From: Saccharopolyspora erythraea
GTDB lineage: Bacteria > Actinomycetota > Actinomycetes > Mycobacteriales > Pseudonocardiaceae
Length of the DNA stretch: 64,000 bases
NCBI RefSeq assembly: GCF_018141105.1
Contig: NZ_CP054839.1
Span: 3,162,001 to 3,226,000, forward strand
Direction of reading: 5' to 3'
A program made the position numbers and the translations under genes. Of the stretch, positions 16,698 to 25,363 are shown one piece after another. The notes beneath the pieces are model-generated. The model was not told the DNA's origin and searched no databases. It was given only the letters and a program-made list of their open reading frames with translations. Positions within the stretch are counted from its first letter, which is position 1. Every line of letters begins with the position of its first letter.

Positions 16698-17597
16698 CTA
16701 CCCGGAACTGCTCGTGTGCAGGACGGTGGCGCGGAACGATGTCACGACAGGACGCAGATCGACTCGATGCCATGCGGCCCACAGTTGGGCGGACACGTCG
16801 TGCCAGGGAAGCGTTCGCACCGCGACCTCCTCGGTGGTCGCGCGGGCCATGCTCTTCTGTATGAACGCGAGTCCGAGTCCGGAGGCGACCAGGCCGAGCG
16901 CGGTCAGTGGTTCGGCGGCGTTGAAGCGGACGTCGGGTGTGAAGCCTGCCGCGGTGCAGGCGGCGATGAACGCGTCCCGCCAGGCGGGGTCCTGGGCGTT
17001 CTCGACTGCGATCCACGGTTGACCGTCGAGGTCGCTGGGAGCTATTTCCTCCTGGCCGGCGAGTGGATGCCTCGCGGGTAGGGCGAGTAGCAACGGGTCC
17101 TGGAGCAGGGGTGCCGCCAGCAGGTCGGGGTCGTCCGTGGGCGGAGGTTCGTGGACGAGTGCGATGTCGAGGCTGCGCTGGCGGAGGCCTTCGAACTGTT
17201 CGGTGGGGGACAGGTTGTACAGAGCGATGTGGACGTCGGGGCGTGCGTCGTGCAGCGCGCGCAGTGCCCCGGGCAAGATGCCGGTGTGGATGGCGTCGGC
17301 GACGTAGCCGATGCAAAGGCCGCCCTCTTCTCCACGGCCCAGGCGACGGCCCAGGCTCTCCAGACGGTCGGCATGCCTCAGCAGCGCACGGGCTTCGGTC
17401 AGGAAGACCTGGCCGTCGCGGGTGAGCCGGATCCTTTGCTGGCCGCGCTCGAACAGGGCAAGACCCAGGTTCTTCTCGAGTTGCGCGATCTGCCGGCTGA
17501 GCGGCGACTGGGAGATGTGCAGCCGCTCGGCTGCCTGGCCGACGTGTTCGGTCTCGGCGACGCACACGAAGTAGCGGAGTTGTCGCAAGTCAAGCAT
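16698..17597 (-). CDS. LysR family transcriptional regulator
   Basis: A 299-residue regulator. The N-terminal winged helix (residues 1-60) reads LRQLRYFVCVAETEHVGQAA, ERLHISQSPLSRQIAQLEK, then LFERGQQRIRLTRDGQ. The periplasmic-binding-like effector domain follows (about 90-295), with LDIALVHEP and GLVASGLGLAFIQKS. I chose the ATG at 17597, with GAGG 8 bases upstream and the family's usual start. It is divergent from the aldo/keto reductase and SRPBCC genes and very likely controls them. The effector is unknown. Confidence 0.93.
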   Translation of the reverse strand: MLDLRQLRYFVCVAETEHVGQAAERLHISQSPLSRQIAQLEKNLGLALFERGQQRIRLTRDGQVFLTEARALLRHADRLESLGRRLGRGEEGGLCIGYVADAIHTGILPGALRALHDARPDVHIALYNLSPTEQFEGLRQRSLDIALVHEPPPTDDPDLLAAPLLQDPLLLALPARHPLAGQEEIAPSDLDGQPWIAVENAQDPAWRDAFIAACTAAGFTPDVRFNAAEPLTALGLVASGLGLAFIQKSMARATTEEVAVRTLPWHDVSAQLWAAWHRVDLRPVVTSFRATVLHTSSSG

Positions 17598-17634
17598 GTA
17601 AGACCTCGAAGGACTCAAGTATGTCGAAGTAAGT

Positions 17635-17650
17635 CTTGGACAGTCTCAAG
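17635..17650. promoter_or_regulatory. LysR-type binding box candidate
   Basis: CTTGGACAGTCTCAAG, in the divergent LysR/AKR promoter region, has an interrupted dyad (CTTG...CAAG) and fits the loose T-N11-A pattern of LysR regulators. The match is weak and positional only. Confidence 0.35.
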
Positions 17651-17746
17651 GTGTCGATCCTAGCCTCGAACTCGTCAGACCGGCGGAGCGCGCATATCGC
17701 GCGGCAAGCAGTCTCCGTCACAGCTCATGAAGCAAGGATCCGCACT

Positions 17747-18757
17747 ATGTCCATCGAGTCCTTCCTGCCCGGCCATCTGGGATTCGGCACCGCGCCGCTG
17801 GGCAACATGTTCCGGTCCATCCCCGATGAGGAGGCTGCGGCCACCGTGGAGGCGGCCTGGGACAAGGGCGTCCGCTACTTCGACACCGCCCCCTTCTACG
17901 GCGCCGGCCTGTCCGAGATCCGGCTTGGTGACGTGCTGTCCGGCTACCCCCGCGACGAGTTCGTCCTGAGCACGAAGGTCGGCCGCGTCATCCTCGACGA
18001 GGTCGAGGATCCCTCTGGCCGCGACCTGGGCGAGAAGGGCGGACTCTTCGAGCACGGACGCCCGAACAAGATCGTCAACGACTACTCGGCCGACGCCACA
18101 CTGCGCTCCATCGAGGACAGCCTCAAGCGGTTGAGGACGGACCGCCTCGACATCGTGTGGGTGCACGACGTCGCGCAGGACTTCTACGGCGACGAGTGGC
18201 TGGCCGCGTACGAGTCCGCCCGCACCGGCGCATTCCGGGTTCTGCAGAGGCTGCGCGACGAGGACGTCATCAAGGCATGGGGCCTTGGCGTCAACCGGGT
18301 CGAGCCCCTGGAGATGACGCTTGACCTCGAGGAACCGAAGCCGGACGCGTTCCTGCTCGCCGGCCGCTACACGCTGCTCGACCACGAGCGCGCCCTGCAG
18401 CGGCTGTTGCCGGCCGCCGAGGCCCGGAATGTCGACATCGTCGTCGGCGGGCCGTACAGCTCCGGTGTGCTGGCCGGCGGACAGCACTTCGAGTACCAGA
18501 AGGCCCCCGCCTCGATCGTCACCAAGGTGGAGCGCATCAAGTCACTCGCGGAGCAGCACGGCGTGGGCATCAAGGCGGCGGCGTTGCAGTTCTCCCTCGC
18601 CCACCCCGCCGTCACCGCGGCCGTACCCGGTGCCACCCGCCCGAGCCGCATCGCCGAGGACGTCGCCGCGCTCGGCGAGACCGTCCCGGCGGCTTTCTGG
18701 ACGGCTCTGCGTGCGGAAGGGCTGATCGCGCCGGACGCCCCCCTGCCAAGCGCCTGA
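17747..18757 (+). CDS. Aldo/keto reductase (aldose/fucose dehydrogenase-like)
   Basis: A 336-residue AKR. The tetrad is complete: Asp46 in YFDTAPFYG, Tyr51, Lys77 in LSTKVG and His140 in WVHDV. The layout (LGFGTAPLGNMF at the start, VVGGPYSSGVLAGG mid-protein, PGATRPSRIAEDV near the end) matches the group that includes D-threo-aldose 1-dehydrogenase and L-fucose dehydrogenase. I chose the ATG at 17747, with AAGGA 8 bases upstream; the longer frame from 17636 runs through the promoter. The SRPBCC gene follows after 29 bases, and the LysR gene is divergent. It probably oxidises or reduces a sugar-like substrate; the exact one is not determined. Confidence 0.93.
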   Translation: MSIESFLPGHLGFGTAPLGNMFRSIPDEEAAATVEAAWDKGVRYFDTAPFYGAGLSEIRLGDVLSGYPRDEFVLSTKVGRVILDEVEDPSGRDLGEKGGLFEHGRPNKIVNDYSADATLRSIEDSLKRLRTDRLDIVWVHDVAQDFYGDEWLAAYESARTGAFRVLQRLRDEDVIKAWGLGVNRVEPLEMTLDLEEPKPDAFLLAGRYTLLDHERALQRLLPAAEARNVDIVVGGPYSSGVLAGGQHFEYQKAPASIVTKVERIKSLAEQHGVGIKAAALQFSLAHPAVTAAVPGATRPSRIAEDVAALGETVPAAFWTALRAEGLIAPDAPLPSA

Positions 18758-18786
18758 CCCTCCACCTCGCCTGACAGGAGATGACC

Positions 18787-19200
18787 ATGGCAACAACGAC
18801 CGCGACCATCGACGTCCCCGTGTCCGCCGACCGCGTCTGGCAGCTCGTCGGAGGCTTCGGTTCCCTGCCCGACTGGCTGCCCTACATTCCCGCGAGCGAG
18901 CTCAGCGAGGGCGGTCGCGTCCGCAGCCTCACCAATGAGGAAGGCGGCGTCATCGTAGAGCGCCTCGAAGCGTTCGATGAGCAGGCGCGCACGTACAGCT
19001 ACTCCATTCTCCAGGCCCCGTTCCCCGTCACCGGCTACCGCTCGACCCTCACCGTGCACGAGGTGTCCGGCGCGCAGAGCCGTGTGGAGTGGTCCGGCAC
19101 CTTCACACCGGCGGGGGCAAGCGAAGGAGAGGCAGCCAGCCTGTTCCACGACATCTACACCAAGGGCCTGGCCGCACTGAAGACGACACTCGGCGCGTGA
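18787..19200 (+). CDS. SRPBCC (START/polyketide cyclase-like) family protein
   Basis: A 137-residue protein of the SRPBCC superfamily: IDVPVSADRVWQLVGGFGSL with the Trp before the pocket, PDWLPYIPASELSEGG, the strand-rich middle YSYSILQAPFPVTGYRSTLT, and a long C-terminal helix LFHDIYTKGLAALKTTL. I chose the ATG at 18787 because CAGGAG ends 6 bases before it; the ATG at 18781 would touch the ribosome site. It is in the same operon as the upstream AKR. SRPBCC proteins bind small hydrophobic ligands or act as cyclases; here it may bind the AKR's substrate or product. Confidence 0.85.
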   Translation: MATTTATIDVPVSADRVWQLVGGFGSLPDWLPYIPASELSEGGRVRSLTNEEGGVIVERLEAFDEQARTYSYSILQAPFPVTGYRSTLTVHEVSGAQSRVEWSGTFTPAGASEGEAASLFHDIYTKGLAALKTTLGA

Positions 19201-19263
19201 ACAGGGGTACGGGATGTTCGGTGGCGCTGCGCGACTCCGCGGCGCCGCTGGAGAACCCCGAGG

Positions 19264-19307
19264 GGCCTTCGGTGCCCACCTGCTGTGGCGGGCGGGCACC
19301 GAAGGCC
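19264..19307. terminator. Bidirectional terminator between convergent genes
   Basis: GGCCTTCGGTGCCC (19264-19277) and GGGCACCGAAGGCC (19294-19307) form a perfect 14-bp stem with a 16-base loop. It lies between the SRPBCC stop (19200) and the end of the convergent hydratase gene (19407). Confidence 0.75.
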
Positions 19308-19406
19308 GGATGTGGGGAATGCGCCACCGGTGCGGCACTCCTCCTGCGATCTGCCCGGACCCGTTCTGCTCCCGGACTCTTGACCGCTCGGCTGAGGCGC
19401 CGATGG

Positions 19407-20177
19407 TCAGTTGACGTCGACGGCGATCCGGCCCAGCTCGCCGAGGTCGGCGACCAGCCGATCGCCGGCGCTGATCGCCGTCGGGGTGCACAAGGTTCCG
19501 CTCAGTACGATGTCGCCGGCTTCCAGCCGCGCTCCGTTGCGCAGCAGGTGTCCGGCCAGCCACGCGACCGCCTCGGCGGGGTCGCCCATGACGGCGGTTG
19601 CGTTGCCCGGCACCGTCCGGTTGTTGATCGACAGAGTGGTGGGGATCTCCGGCTGGTCCCAGGGTGGTGCGACGTGAGATCCCAGCACGGCGTGTGCCGC
19701 GTTGGTGTTGTCGGCGACCAGCATCGGGAGTGTCCGCGCGCCCCCGCGCCACCTGCTGTCGACGATCTCGAAGGCAGGTGCGACCGCGGCGGTGGCGTCA
19801 TGGACATCGCGGGTGGTCACGTTCGGGCCCGGTAGCGCTTCGCCGAGGAGGAAGCCGATCTCGATCTCCACCTTCGGTTCGAACAGTCCGGCCGTGGACA
19901 GGGGCTGGCCTTCCTCGAGCAGCCGGTCGGCGAGCAGATACCCAGCCGCCGACTCGCCGGCACCGAAGGCATTTCGCGCAGGCTGCGAGGTGAGGCCGAC
20001 CTTGTAGCCGATCACCCGATCACCGGCTTCGATCGCCAGGTCGCGGGTGGCGTGCTGGACGGCGTAGGCCAGTTCCAGCTCATCGAGCCAATCGGCGGTA
20101 CCGGGGTGGGCAGGGGGCGCGCCGTTACCGGCTTGCCACAATCGCTGGGCCAGTTCCGGGATCAGCTCCGTCTTCAC
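19407..20177 (-). CDS. 2-keto-4-pentenoate hydratase family (FAH superfamily) enzyme
   Basis: A 256-residue MhpD-like protein: VIGYKVGLTS (substrate/metal region), FEPKVEIEIGFLLGEALPGP with the metal-binding Glu residues, then PAFEIVDSRWRG and LSGTLCTPTAISAGDRL. Length is normal for 2-oxopent-4-enoate hydratases, which add water to 2-hydroxydienoates in meta-cleavage pathways. Related FAH-fold enzymes dehydrate 2-keto-3-deoxy sugar acids. The GTG start at 20177 has GAGGAG 6 bases upstream. It is divergent from the IclR regulator with the 20202-20219 site between them. A broken partial copy lies at 15352-15545. The semialdehyde dehydrogenase at 22309 favours a route ending in 2-oxoglutarate; this is inference. 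Confidence 0.88.
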   Translation of the reverse strand: MKTELIPELAQRLWQAGNGAPPAHPGTADWLDELELAYAVQHATRDLAIEAGDRVIGYKVGLTSQPARNAFGAGESAAGYLLADRLLEEGQPLSTAGLFEPKVEIEIGFLLGEALPGPNVTTRDVHDATAAVAPAFEIVDSRWRGGARTLPMLVADNTNAAHAVLGSHVAPPWDQPEIPTTLSINNRTVPGNATAVMGDPAEAVAWLAGHLLRNGARLEAGDIVLSGTLCTPTAISAGDRLVADLGELGRIAVDVN

Positions 20178-20201
20178 CGGTCGCTCCTCAGGTGTCGCTA
20201 G

Positions 20202-20219
20202 TGTCTGATATTTTGGACA
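20202..20219. promoter_or_regulatory. IclR operator candidate, site 1
   Basis: TGTCTGATATTTTGGACA, a partial dyad (TGTC...GACA) in the hydratase/IclR intergenic region. It matches the site at 22270-22287 (reverse strand) at 15 of 18 positions. AT-rich for this genome, it may overlap the promoter. Confidence 0.7.
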
Positions 20220-20248
20220 GTGTCTGCTAGTTGGTGCTGGAGGAACTC

Positions 20249-21022
20249 ATGGCCCGTCTGACCGCTCCGGCCCTTCGCCGGGGCCTGGACATCCTCGAAA
20301 TGCTCGTCGACGAGGACGAGGGGCTGCGGGTTCCCGAGATCACGCGGCGGCTCGGGCTGCCGCGGGCCACCACGCACGAGCTCGTCAACACGCTGGCCGA
20401 CCGCGGCTACGTCACCGTGTCCAAGGAGACCGGACGCGTCGCGCTCGGAATCAAGGTCCTGCGGCTCGGCGCGGGGTACGAGCGCAGCCTCGACCTCGTC
20501 GCGGTGGGGCGCGAGTGCGCGGCTGAGGTCGCGACCGCCTGCGGCGAGACGGTCCAGGTCGTCGTGCGCGACGCCGCGTTCGTCGTGTTCATCGTCCGCA
20601 TCGACAGCACGCACCCGGTCCGCCTCGTGTCGCAGGCGGGCAGTCGACTACCGGCATCCTGCACCGCCGGCGGAAAGGCCCTGCTGAGCGCTCTGCCGGC
20701 AGCCGAACTCGACGCGCTGTTCCCCGACGACCGGGCACTGCAGAAGATGACGCCGAGCAGCATCGGCACCCGCCGGCGGCTGCTGGCCGACCTGGACGCG
20801 GCGCGTGAGCGCGGTTGGGCCGAAGAGAACTGCGAGTCCAACGACCACGCGGCCTGCGTCGCCGCGCCGGTGTACGACAGGTTCGGTGCCTGCGTGGCGG
20901 CTATGAGCATCTCGGTGCCTGTCGTGCGGTGGAGCGATTCCCAGAAGCAGCGCCACGTCGAGCTCGTCCTCGCGGGGGCAAAAGCGATGTCGCAACGCCT
21001 CGGGGCGCCCGGCGTTTCGTGA
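20249..21022 (+). CDS. IclR family transcriptional regulator
   Basis: A 257-residue regulator. The N-terminal winged helix reads RRGLDILEMLVDEDEGLRVP, EITRRLGLPRATTHELVNTL and ADRGYV. The IclR effector domain follows, with PASCTAGGKALLSALPAAEL, then RGWAEENCESNDHAACVAAP and GACVAAMSISVPV. I chose the ATG at 20249, with GGAGG 5 bases upstream. It sits at the edge of a catabolic block, and an 18-bp motif recurs in the promoters of that block. It probably senses a pathway acid and controls the hydratase, alcohol dehydrogenase, semialdehyde dehydrogenase, hydroxyacid dehydrogenase and SDR-permease units. Confidence 0.93.
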   Translation: MARLTAPALRRGLDILEMLVDEDEGLRVPEITRRLGLPRATTHELVNTLADRGYVTVSKETGRVALGIKVLRLGAGYERSLDLVAVGRECAAEVATACGETVQVVVRDAAFVVFIVRIDSTHPVRLVSQAGSRLPASCTAGGKALLSALPAAELDALFPDDRALQKMTPSSIGTRRRLLADLDAARERGWAEENCESNDHAACVAAPVYDRFGACVAAMSISVPVVRWSDSQKQRHVELVLAGAKAMSQRLGAPGVS

Positions 21023-21034
21023 GCCGGTCCCCAT

Positions 21035-22141
21035 TCACCGCTTTCCACCAGGGGTGATCACCGCACGGCCGGTGACACCTCGCGACAGCGCGGCGTACGC
21101 CTCGTTGATCTCCGGCAGCTCGTACTGCTCGCCGAGCAACCTGTCGAGTGGCAGGCGCCCGGTCTTGAACAGATCGACCAGCTTCGGGATGTCGATCGGG
21201 GTGTTGGCCGAGCCGTAAAGGCTGCCGATCAGCCGCTTCTCCTGCTGCACCAAGGGATTGATGGGCACGGGGACGGTGGCCCCCACCTTGCCGAGGCCAA
21301 CGGCGACCACGGTTCCGCCGGTTCCCACGGTCTCGAATGCCTGCGCGAGGGTTTGCGGAGTGCCGACCGCGTCCAGCGACCAGGTCATCGGCTTCGGCGA
21401 GATCCTGGTGAGCTCGTCGGCCAGGTCGTGCGTGCGCACGTTGACCGCGTGGGTAGCGCCCAGTTCGAGCGCCTTTTCCAGCCTGGCGTCCACGGTGTCG
21501 GCCGCGACGATCGGGTTGGCGCCGATGAGCCGCAGGCCCATCACCGCGCTGAGGCCGACACCGCCGGCACCGATGACCACGACGCCCGCCCCGGTGGCGT
21601 CCTCCATGACGTTGAGCGCTGTGCCGGCCCCGGTCACCACGGCGCAGCCGGTGATCGCCGCGATCGCTGGTGGGACGGTCGGATCGATCACGACGACCGA
21701 CCGGTCCGACACCACGCATTTCTCGGCGAAGCAGGACACTCCCATGAGGTGGTGGACCTTCTCGCCGTTCAGGCCCAGCCGCGACGTCCCGTCCAGCAGG
21801 CCGCCCGAACTCGCCTGCACCTTGCCCAGCGCGCACAGAGCGGGGCGACCGGTCATACAGAACGTGCAGTCGCCACACCGCGGGCGCCACAAGGTGACGA
21901 CGGTGTCGCCGGGGCGGACCCGGGTCACGGCTTCGCCGACCCGCTCGACGACACCGGCTCCTTCGTGTCCGAGCACCGCGGGCAGGCGGCCGTTGAGATC
22001 GCCGTTCATGTAGTGCAGGTCGCTGTGGCACACCCCGGCGGCGAGCACGCGGACGAGGACCTCGCCCGGTCCGGGGTCGTCGAGGTCGACGTCCTCGACG
22101 GTCAACGGCGTACTGGGCCGGTGCAGTACTGCTGCTTTCAT
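21035..22141 (-). CDS. Zinc-dependent alcohol dehydrogenase
   Basis: A 368-residue medium-chain dehydrogenase of the class III-like group. Catalytic zinc ligands are Cys38 (GVCHSD), His59 (LGHEGAG) and the Cys in TGCAVVTG. The structural zinc lobe is Cys89, Cys92, Cys95 and Cys103 (CGDCTFCMTGRPALC). The NAD site is VVVIGAGGVGLSAV, with an Asp after the second strand (AADTVD) indicating NAD. Upstream AAGGGG supports the ATG at 22141. It is convergent with the IclR gene (12-base gap) and divergent from the semialdehyde dehydrogenase. It probably oxidises a pathway alcohol to the aldehyde used by its neighbour. Confidence 0.93.
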   Translation of the reverse strand: MKAAVLHRPSTPLTVEDVDLDDPGPGEVLVRVLAAGVCHSDLHYMNGDLNGRLPAVLGHEGAGVVERVGEAVTRVRPGDTVVTLWRPRCGDCTFCMTGRPALCALGKVQASSGGLLDGTSRLGLNGEKVHHLMGVSCFAEKCVVSDRSVVVIDPTVPPAIAAITGCAVVTGAGTALNVMEDATGAGVVVIGAGGVGLSAVMGLRLIGANPIVAADTVDARLEKALELGATHAVNVRTHDLADELTRISPKPMTWSLDAVGTPQTLAQAFETVGTGGTVVAVGLGKVGATVPVPINPLVQQEKRLIGSLYGSANTPIDIPKLVDLFKTGRLPLDRLLGEQYELPEINEAYAALSRGVTGRAVITPGGKR

Positions 22142-22269
22142 CGAGCCACGCCCCTTGTATGAAACTTCAGACGATGTCTTGCTGGTCGAGTATCAAGACG
22201 GAATCAGTCGCCGTCAAGGCTTTGACGAGGCTAAGGAGGCCATGCCACGGTGTACTAAGTGAGAGACAA

Positions 22270-22287
22270 TGTTCGAAATATTAGACA
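22270..22287. promoter_or_regulatory. IclR operator candidate, site 2
   Basis: Read on the minus strand: TGTCTAATATTTCGAACA, 15 of 18 identical to site 1. It lies 21 bases before the ATG of the aldehyde dehydrogenase at 22309, in the region divergent with the alcohol dehydrogenase. A 7-bp perfect inverted repeat, CAATGTT (22267-22273) and AACATTG (22289-22295), brackets it. Confidence 0.7.
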
Positions 22288-22308
22288 CAACATTGAGGGG
22301 TGTGCCTG

Positions 22309-23733
22309 ATGACCGGTGCGACGAGCCCGCAAGTCCTTGCGCACAAGCTCGACACCGCCGCCGGCGCGTTCGAGCAGTGGAGCCGCCTCCGGCCGCCCGA
22401 CCGCGCCCCGGTTCTGGAGGCCATCGCCTCGGCGCTGGAGGAGGCCGAGCCGAAGCTCGTGGTGCTCGCGGACGAGGAGACGTCCCTCGGGGAAGCCCGG
22501 CTGCACAACGAGATGGCCCGGACCGTGTTCCAGCTCCGGCTCTTCGCCCAGGTGGTGACGCGGGGCGAGTACCTGGGGGCGACGATCGACCACGCCGATC
22601 CGGCATGGCCGATGGGCCCGCGTCCCGATCTCCGCCGGGTGCTCGAACCTCTCGGCCCGGTCGTCGTCTTCGCCGCCGGCAACTTCCCGTTCGCGTTCAG
22701 CGTGGCCGGTGGGGACACCGCCTCGGTGCTCGCGGCGGGCTGCTCGGTCATCGTCAAGGTGCATTCCGGCCACCCGAAGCTTTCGGCCGCCACCGCGGAG
22801 GTTGTGCAGCACGCACTGGCCTCCGCCGGTGCGCCCGAGGGGCTCTTCGACGTTGTCTTCGGGACAGAGGCCGGCCGTGCCGTCATGGTGGACCCGCGGG
22901 TGAAGGCGGGTGCGTTCACCGGTTCGATCGAGGCGGGCCGAGCGCTGTTCGACATCGCCACCAGCCGACCGGAGCCGATTCCGTTCTTCGGTGAGCTCGG
23001 CAGCGTCAACCCGGTGTTCGTGACGAATGCCGCCGCCGAGCGGCGCGGGCCCGCGATCGTCTCGGAGTTCGTGGGGTCGTTCACGCTCGGTGCGGGACAG
23101 TTCTGCACGAAGCCCGGAATCCTGCTGGTGCCTGAGTCGGCCGAGCTCGTGGACCGGCTGCCCGGTGCGGTCCCGGACGAGCCGCTGACCCTGCTCAACG
23201 ACCGCATCCGGGGCTCCTACGCCAGTGCTCTGGGGGAGTTGCGCGACACCGTGGGAGTGCGTGTCCTGGTGGATGGCCATCACGCGTCGCCGACGGTCCT
23301 GCGCACGACGTCGGCCGAGTTGCTGAGTGCTCCGCAGGCGCACCTCCGGGAGGTGTTCGGGCCGGCCGCGCTGGTCGTCGAGTACGCGGACGAGAGCGAA
23401 CTGATCGAGGTGGCGAAGGTCATCGACGGGCAGCTGACCGCGTCCATCCAGGGTGAGGACGACGACGTGGTCGCAGGGGAGTTGATCCGGGTCCTGGCGG
23501 CCAAAGCCGGGCGTGTGCTGTGGAATCAGTGGCCTACCGGTGTTTCGGTCACCTTTGCCCAGCAGCACGGTGGTCCCTACCCGGCCACGACGGCGCCGGC
23601 CACGACCTCGGTAGGGACCGAGGCCATTTCCCGGTTCCTGCGGCCAGTCGCGTATCAGAACGTGCCGCAGCACCTGCTGCCGCCGGCGCTGCGCGACGCG
23701 AACCCGCTGGGGATTCCCCAGCGTGCCTGCTGA
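22309..23733 (+). CDS. Aldehyde dehydrogenase (NADP+), 2-oxoglutarate-semialdehyde type
   Basis: A 474-residue aldehyde dehydrogenase. The catalytic Cys is Cys266 in GAGQFCTKPG and the general base is Glu229 in FFGELGSVNPVF. The cofactor loop is FTGSIEAGRALFD. LGPVVVFAAGNFPFAFSVAG and PTGVSVTFAQQHGGPYPATT are typical of the alpha-ketoglutarate semialdehyde (2,5-dioxovalerate) dehydrogenase subgroup. That enzyme ends sugar-acid and hydroxyproline routes by making 2-oxoglutarate. I chose the ATG at 22309, with GAGGGG 8 bases upstream. Operator site 2 sits in its promoter. Other small aldehydes remain possible substrates. Confidence 0.92.
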   Translation: MTGATSPQVLAHKLDTAAGAFEQWSRLRPPDRAPVLEAIASALEEAEPKLVVLADEETSLGEARLHNEMARTVFQLRLFAQVVTRGEYLGATIDHADPAWPMGPRPDLRRVLEPLGPVVVFAAGNFPFAFSVAGGDTASVLAAGCSVIVKVHSGHPKLSAATAEVVQHALASAGAPEGLFDVVFGTEAGRAVMVDPRVKAGAFTGSIEAGRALFDIATSRPEPIPFFGELGSVNPVFVTNAAAERRGPAIVSEFVGSFTLGAGQFCTKPGILLVPESAELVDRLPGAVPDEPLTLLNDRIRGSYASALGELRDTVGVRVLVDGHHASPTVLRTTSAELLSAPQAHLREVFGPAALVVEYADESELIEVAKVIDGQLTASIQGEDDDVVAGELIRVLAAKAGRVLWNQWPTGVSVTFAQQHGGPYPATTAPATTSVGTEAISRFLRPVAYQNVPQHLLPPALRDANPLGIPQRAC

Positions 23734-23773
23734 AGGCCGGGCTGCTGACGCGGAAACCCGTCGGGTGTGTGCT

Positions 23774-23803
23774 GGGGGCGCTGCCGACTGCGGTAGCGCC
23801 CCC
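23774..23803 (+). terminator. Strong hairpin terminator after the aldehyde dehydrogenase gene
   Basis: GGGGGCGCTGCCG (23774-23786), loop ACTG, and CGGTAGCGCCCCC (23791-23803) form a 13-bp stem with one G-T pair, 40 bases after the stop. Confidence 0.75.
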
Positions 23804-23825
23804 GCTGGTGCCTCGCACCACCTGA

Positions 23826-23845
23826 GCGAATGCGATCGCATTCGC
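23826..23845. repeat. 20-bp perfect palindrome between convergent genes
   Basis: GCGAATGCGATCGCATTCGC is perfectly self-complementary with no loop. It lies between the aldehyde dehydrogenase hairpin and the 3' end of the hydroxyacid dehydrogenase gene. It could help terminate transcription from the minus strand or be a protein-binding site. No function is shown. Confidence 0.5.
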
Positions 23846-24021
23846 ATCGCCGACCGGCGTCGGGTCCGGGCCCACGCCGTGGCTCGCAGGCCGTGCTCTG
23901 AGTGCCTGTCCTTCGACCCGGCTTCTCTGCCCCTGGCGCCGGGACAATCCCGCTTCCCGTTCAGGTGGGCAGGTTCCCGTGGCGCGCATGGATCGGGCAT
24001 CGTCGTCCGCCCGCGGATCGC

Positions 24022-25308
24022 TCAAGGCACACGCACGTGATGCCGCGCGATCGCGGCGGTCGAGTTCAGGCCGAGCAGTTGCAGGCTGCGCGAGTACTCC
24101 TCGCGCAGGATCGTGATGGCGCGTTCCACACCGCGCTCGCCGCCGGCCATCAGGCCGTACAGGTAGGCACGGCCGATCATGACCGCGTCCGCCCCCAGCG
24201 CCATCGCGGCGATGATGTCCTGGCCGTGGGTGACGCCGCTGTCGAGGATCACCAGCGCGTCGGCGTCGAGCTCATCGCGGATTTCGGGCAGCACGGCGAG
24301 TGTGGCCGGTGTGCGGTCGAGTTGCCGCCCGCCGTGGTTGGACACGATCACACCGTCCGCGCCCGTCTCGATGGCGCGGCGTGAGTTGCGTCGGCTGAGA
24401 ATTCCCTTGACCAGCAGCCGATGCGGCCAGCGAGCGCGCAGCCAGGCCAGGTGGTCGTAGCTAAGCGTCGGTTCGAACACGACGTCGGCGACCCGCACGG
24501 CGTCGATCGCGCCGCTGGCCATGCTGCTCAGCGACGCGAACGTGATCGGGGCGGTGGTCAGTTTGTTCAGCACCCAGGACGGGTGGCGGGCCATGTCGAA
24601 CAGCGTCCGCGTGGTGAGCGACGGTGGGATCGTGAGGCCGTTGCGAACATCCTTGGGGTGCCTGCCCGCCACCGGGGTGTCGATGGTGAGGACCACGGTG
24701 GTGAACCCGGCCGCCAGCGCGCGGTCGAGCAGTTCCGCGTTGAGGCGCTCGTCGCGGGTCAGGTAGAGCTGGAACCAGTGCTCGCCGCCGGGAGCCGACG
24801 CGGCGATGTCCTCGACGGTGGAAGTGCCCACTGTGGACAGTGTGTAGGGCAGGCCGTGGCGGGCGGCGACGCGTGCGACCGCCGCCTCGCCCTCGTGGTG
24901 CATCATCCGGGTGTAGCCGGTCGGCGCGAAGATCAGCGGCATTGAGATCTCCCGCCCGAGCGCGCCCGTGGAAAGGTCCGGGTGGTCGACTGGGGACAGG
25001 TATTCCGGCACGAGCTCGACCGCCGCGAACGCGGCCGTGTTCCGCCGGGCGGTCAGCTCCGCGTCCGCCGCGCCGTCGACGTAGTCGAACACCGCGCGCG
25101 GAGTCGTGCGCATCGCCACCGCCCGCAGATCGCCGATGCTCAGCGCGGCGCCGAGTCGCCGTTCGACCGGGTTGAGAGTTGGTCGGCGCAGCCGGAGGAG
25201 CTTCCGGAGCTCGGTCCACCGGGGACGCTGTCGCGCGATGCGAGGCCGCTCGCGGGCTGAGGCCGGGACTGCGGCTGGAGCTTGGGGCTGGGTGGCGGTC
25301 ACTCTCAT
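24022..25308 (-). CDS. lldD: FMN-dependent alpha-hydroxyacid dehydrogenase (L-lactate dehydrogenase type)
   Basis: A TIM-barrel flavoprotein of 428 residues (426 if the GTG at 25302 is the start; that fits the GAGAGG ribosome site better). FMN and active-site motifs include FDYVDGAADAELTARRNTAA, FAPTGYTRMMHHEGE, WFQLYLTRDE, TIDTPVAGRHPKD and the catalytic His325 in SNHGGRQLD, followed by DSGVTHGQDIIAAMALGADA. Such enzymes oxidise L-lactate, mandelate, glycolate or similar 2-hydroxyacids to the 2-keto acid. The N-terminal 55 residues are Ala/Arg/Pro-rich and longer than usual. It lies within the putative IclR regulon and may feed the 2-keto acid to the hydratase or dehydrogenase steps. The symbol is by family only. 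Confidence 0.9.
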   Translation of the reverse strand: MRVTATQPQAPAAVPASARERPRIARQRPRWTELRKLLRLRRPTLNPVERRLGAALSIGDLRAVAMRTTPRAVFDYVDGAADAELTARRNTAAFAAVELVPEYLSPVDHPDLSTGALGREISMPLIFAPTGYTRMMHHEGEAAVARVAARHGLPYTLSTVGTSTVEDIAASAPGGEHWFQLYLTRDERLNAELLDRALAAGFTTVVLTIDTPVAGRHPKDVRNGLTIPPSLTTRTLFDMARHPSWVLNKLTTAPITFASLSSMASGAIDAVRVADVVFEPTLSYDHLAWLRARWPHRLLVKGILSRRNSRRAIETGADGVIVSNHGGRQLDRTPATLAVLPEIRDELDADALVILDSGVTHGQDIIAAMALGADAVMIGRAYLYGLMAGGERGVERAITILREEYSRSLQLLGLNSTAAIARHHVRVP

Positions 25309-25345
25309 GCCTCTCGATATGCGGATGCCAAAGGCCGTTCAGAGG

Positions 25346-25363
25346 ACGACGAAATATTGGACT
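25346..25363. promoter_or_regulatory. IclR operator candidate, site 3 (weaker)
   Basis: Read on the minus strand: AGTCCAATATTTCGTCGT. It shares the core GTC-AATATTTCG with site 2 but loses the outer half of the dyad. It lies about 40 bases upstream of the hydroxyacid dehydrogenase start. Confidence 0.45.
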
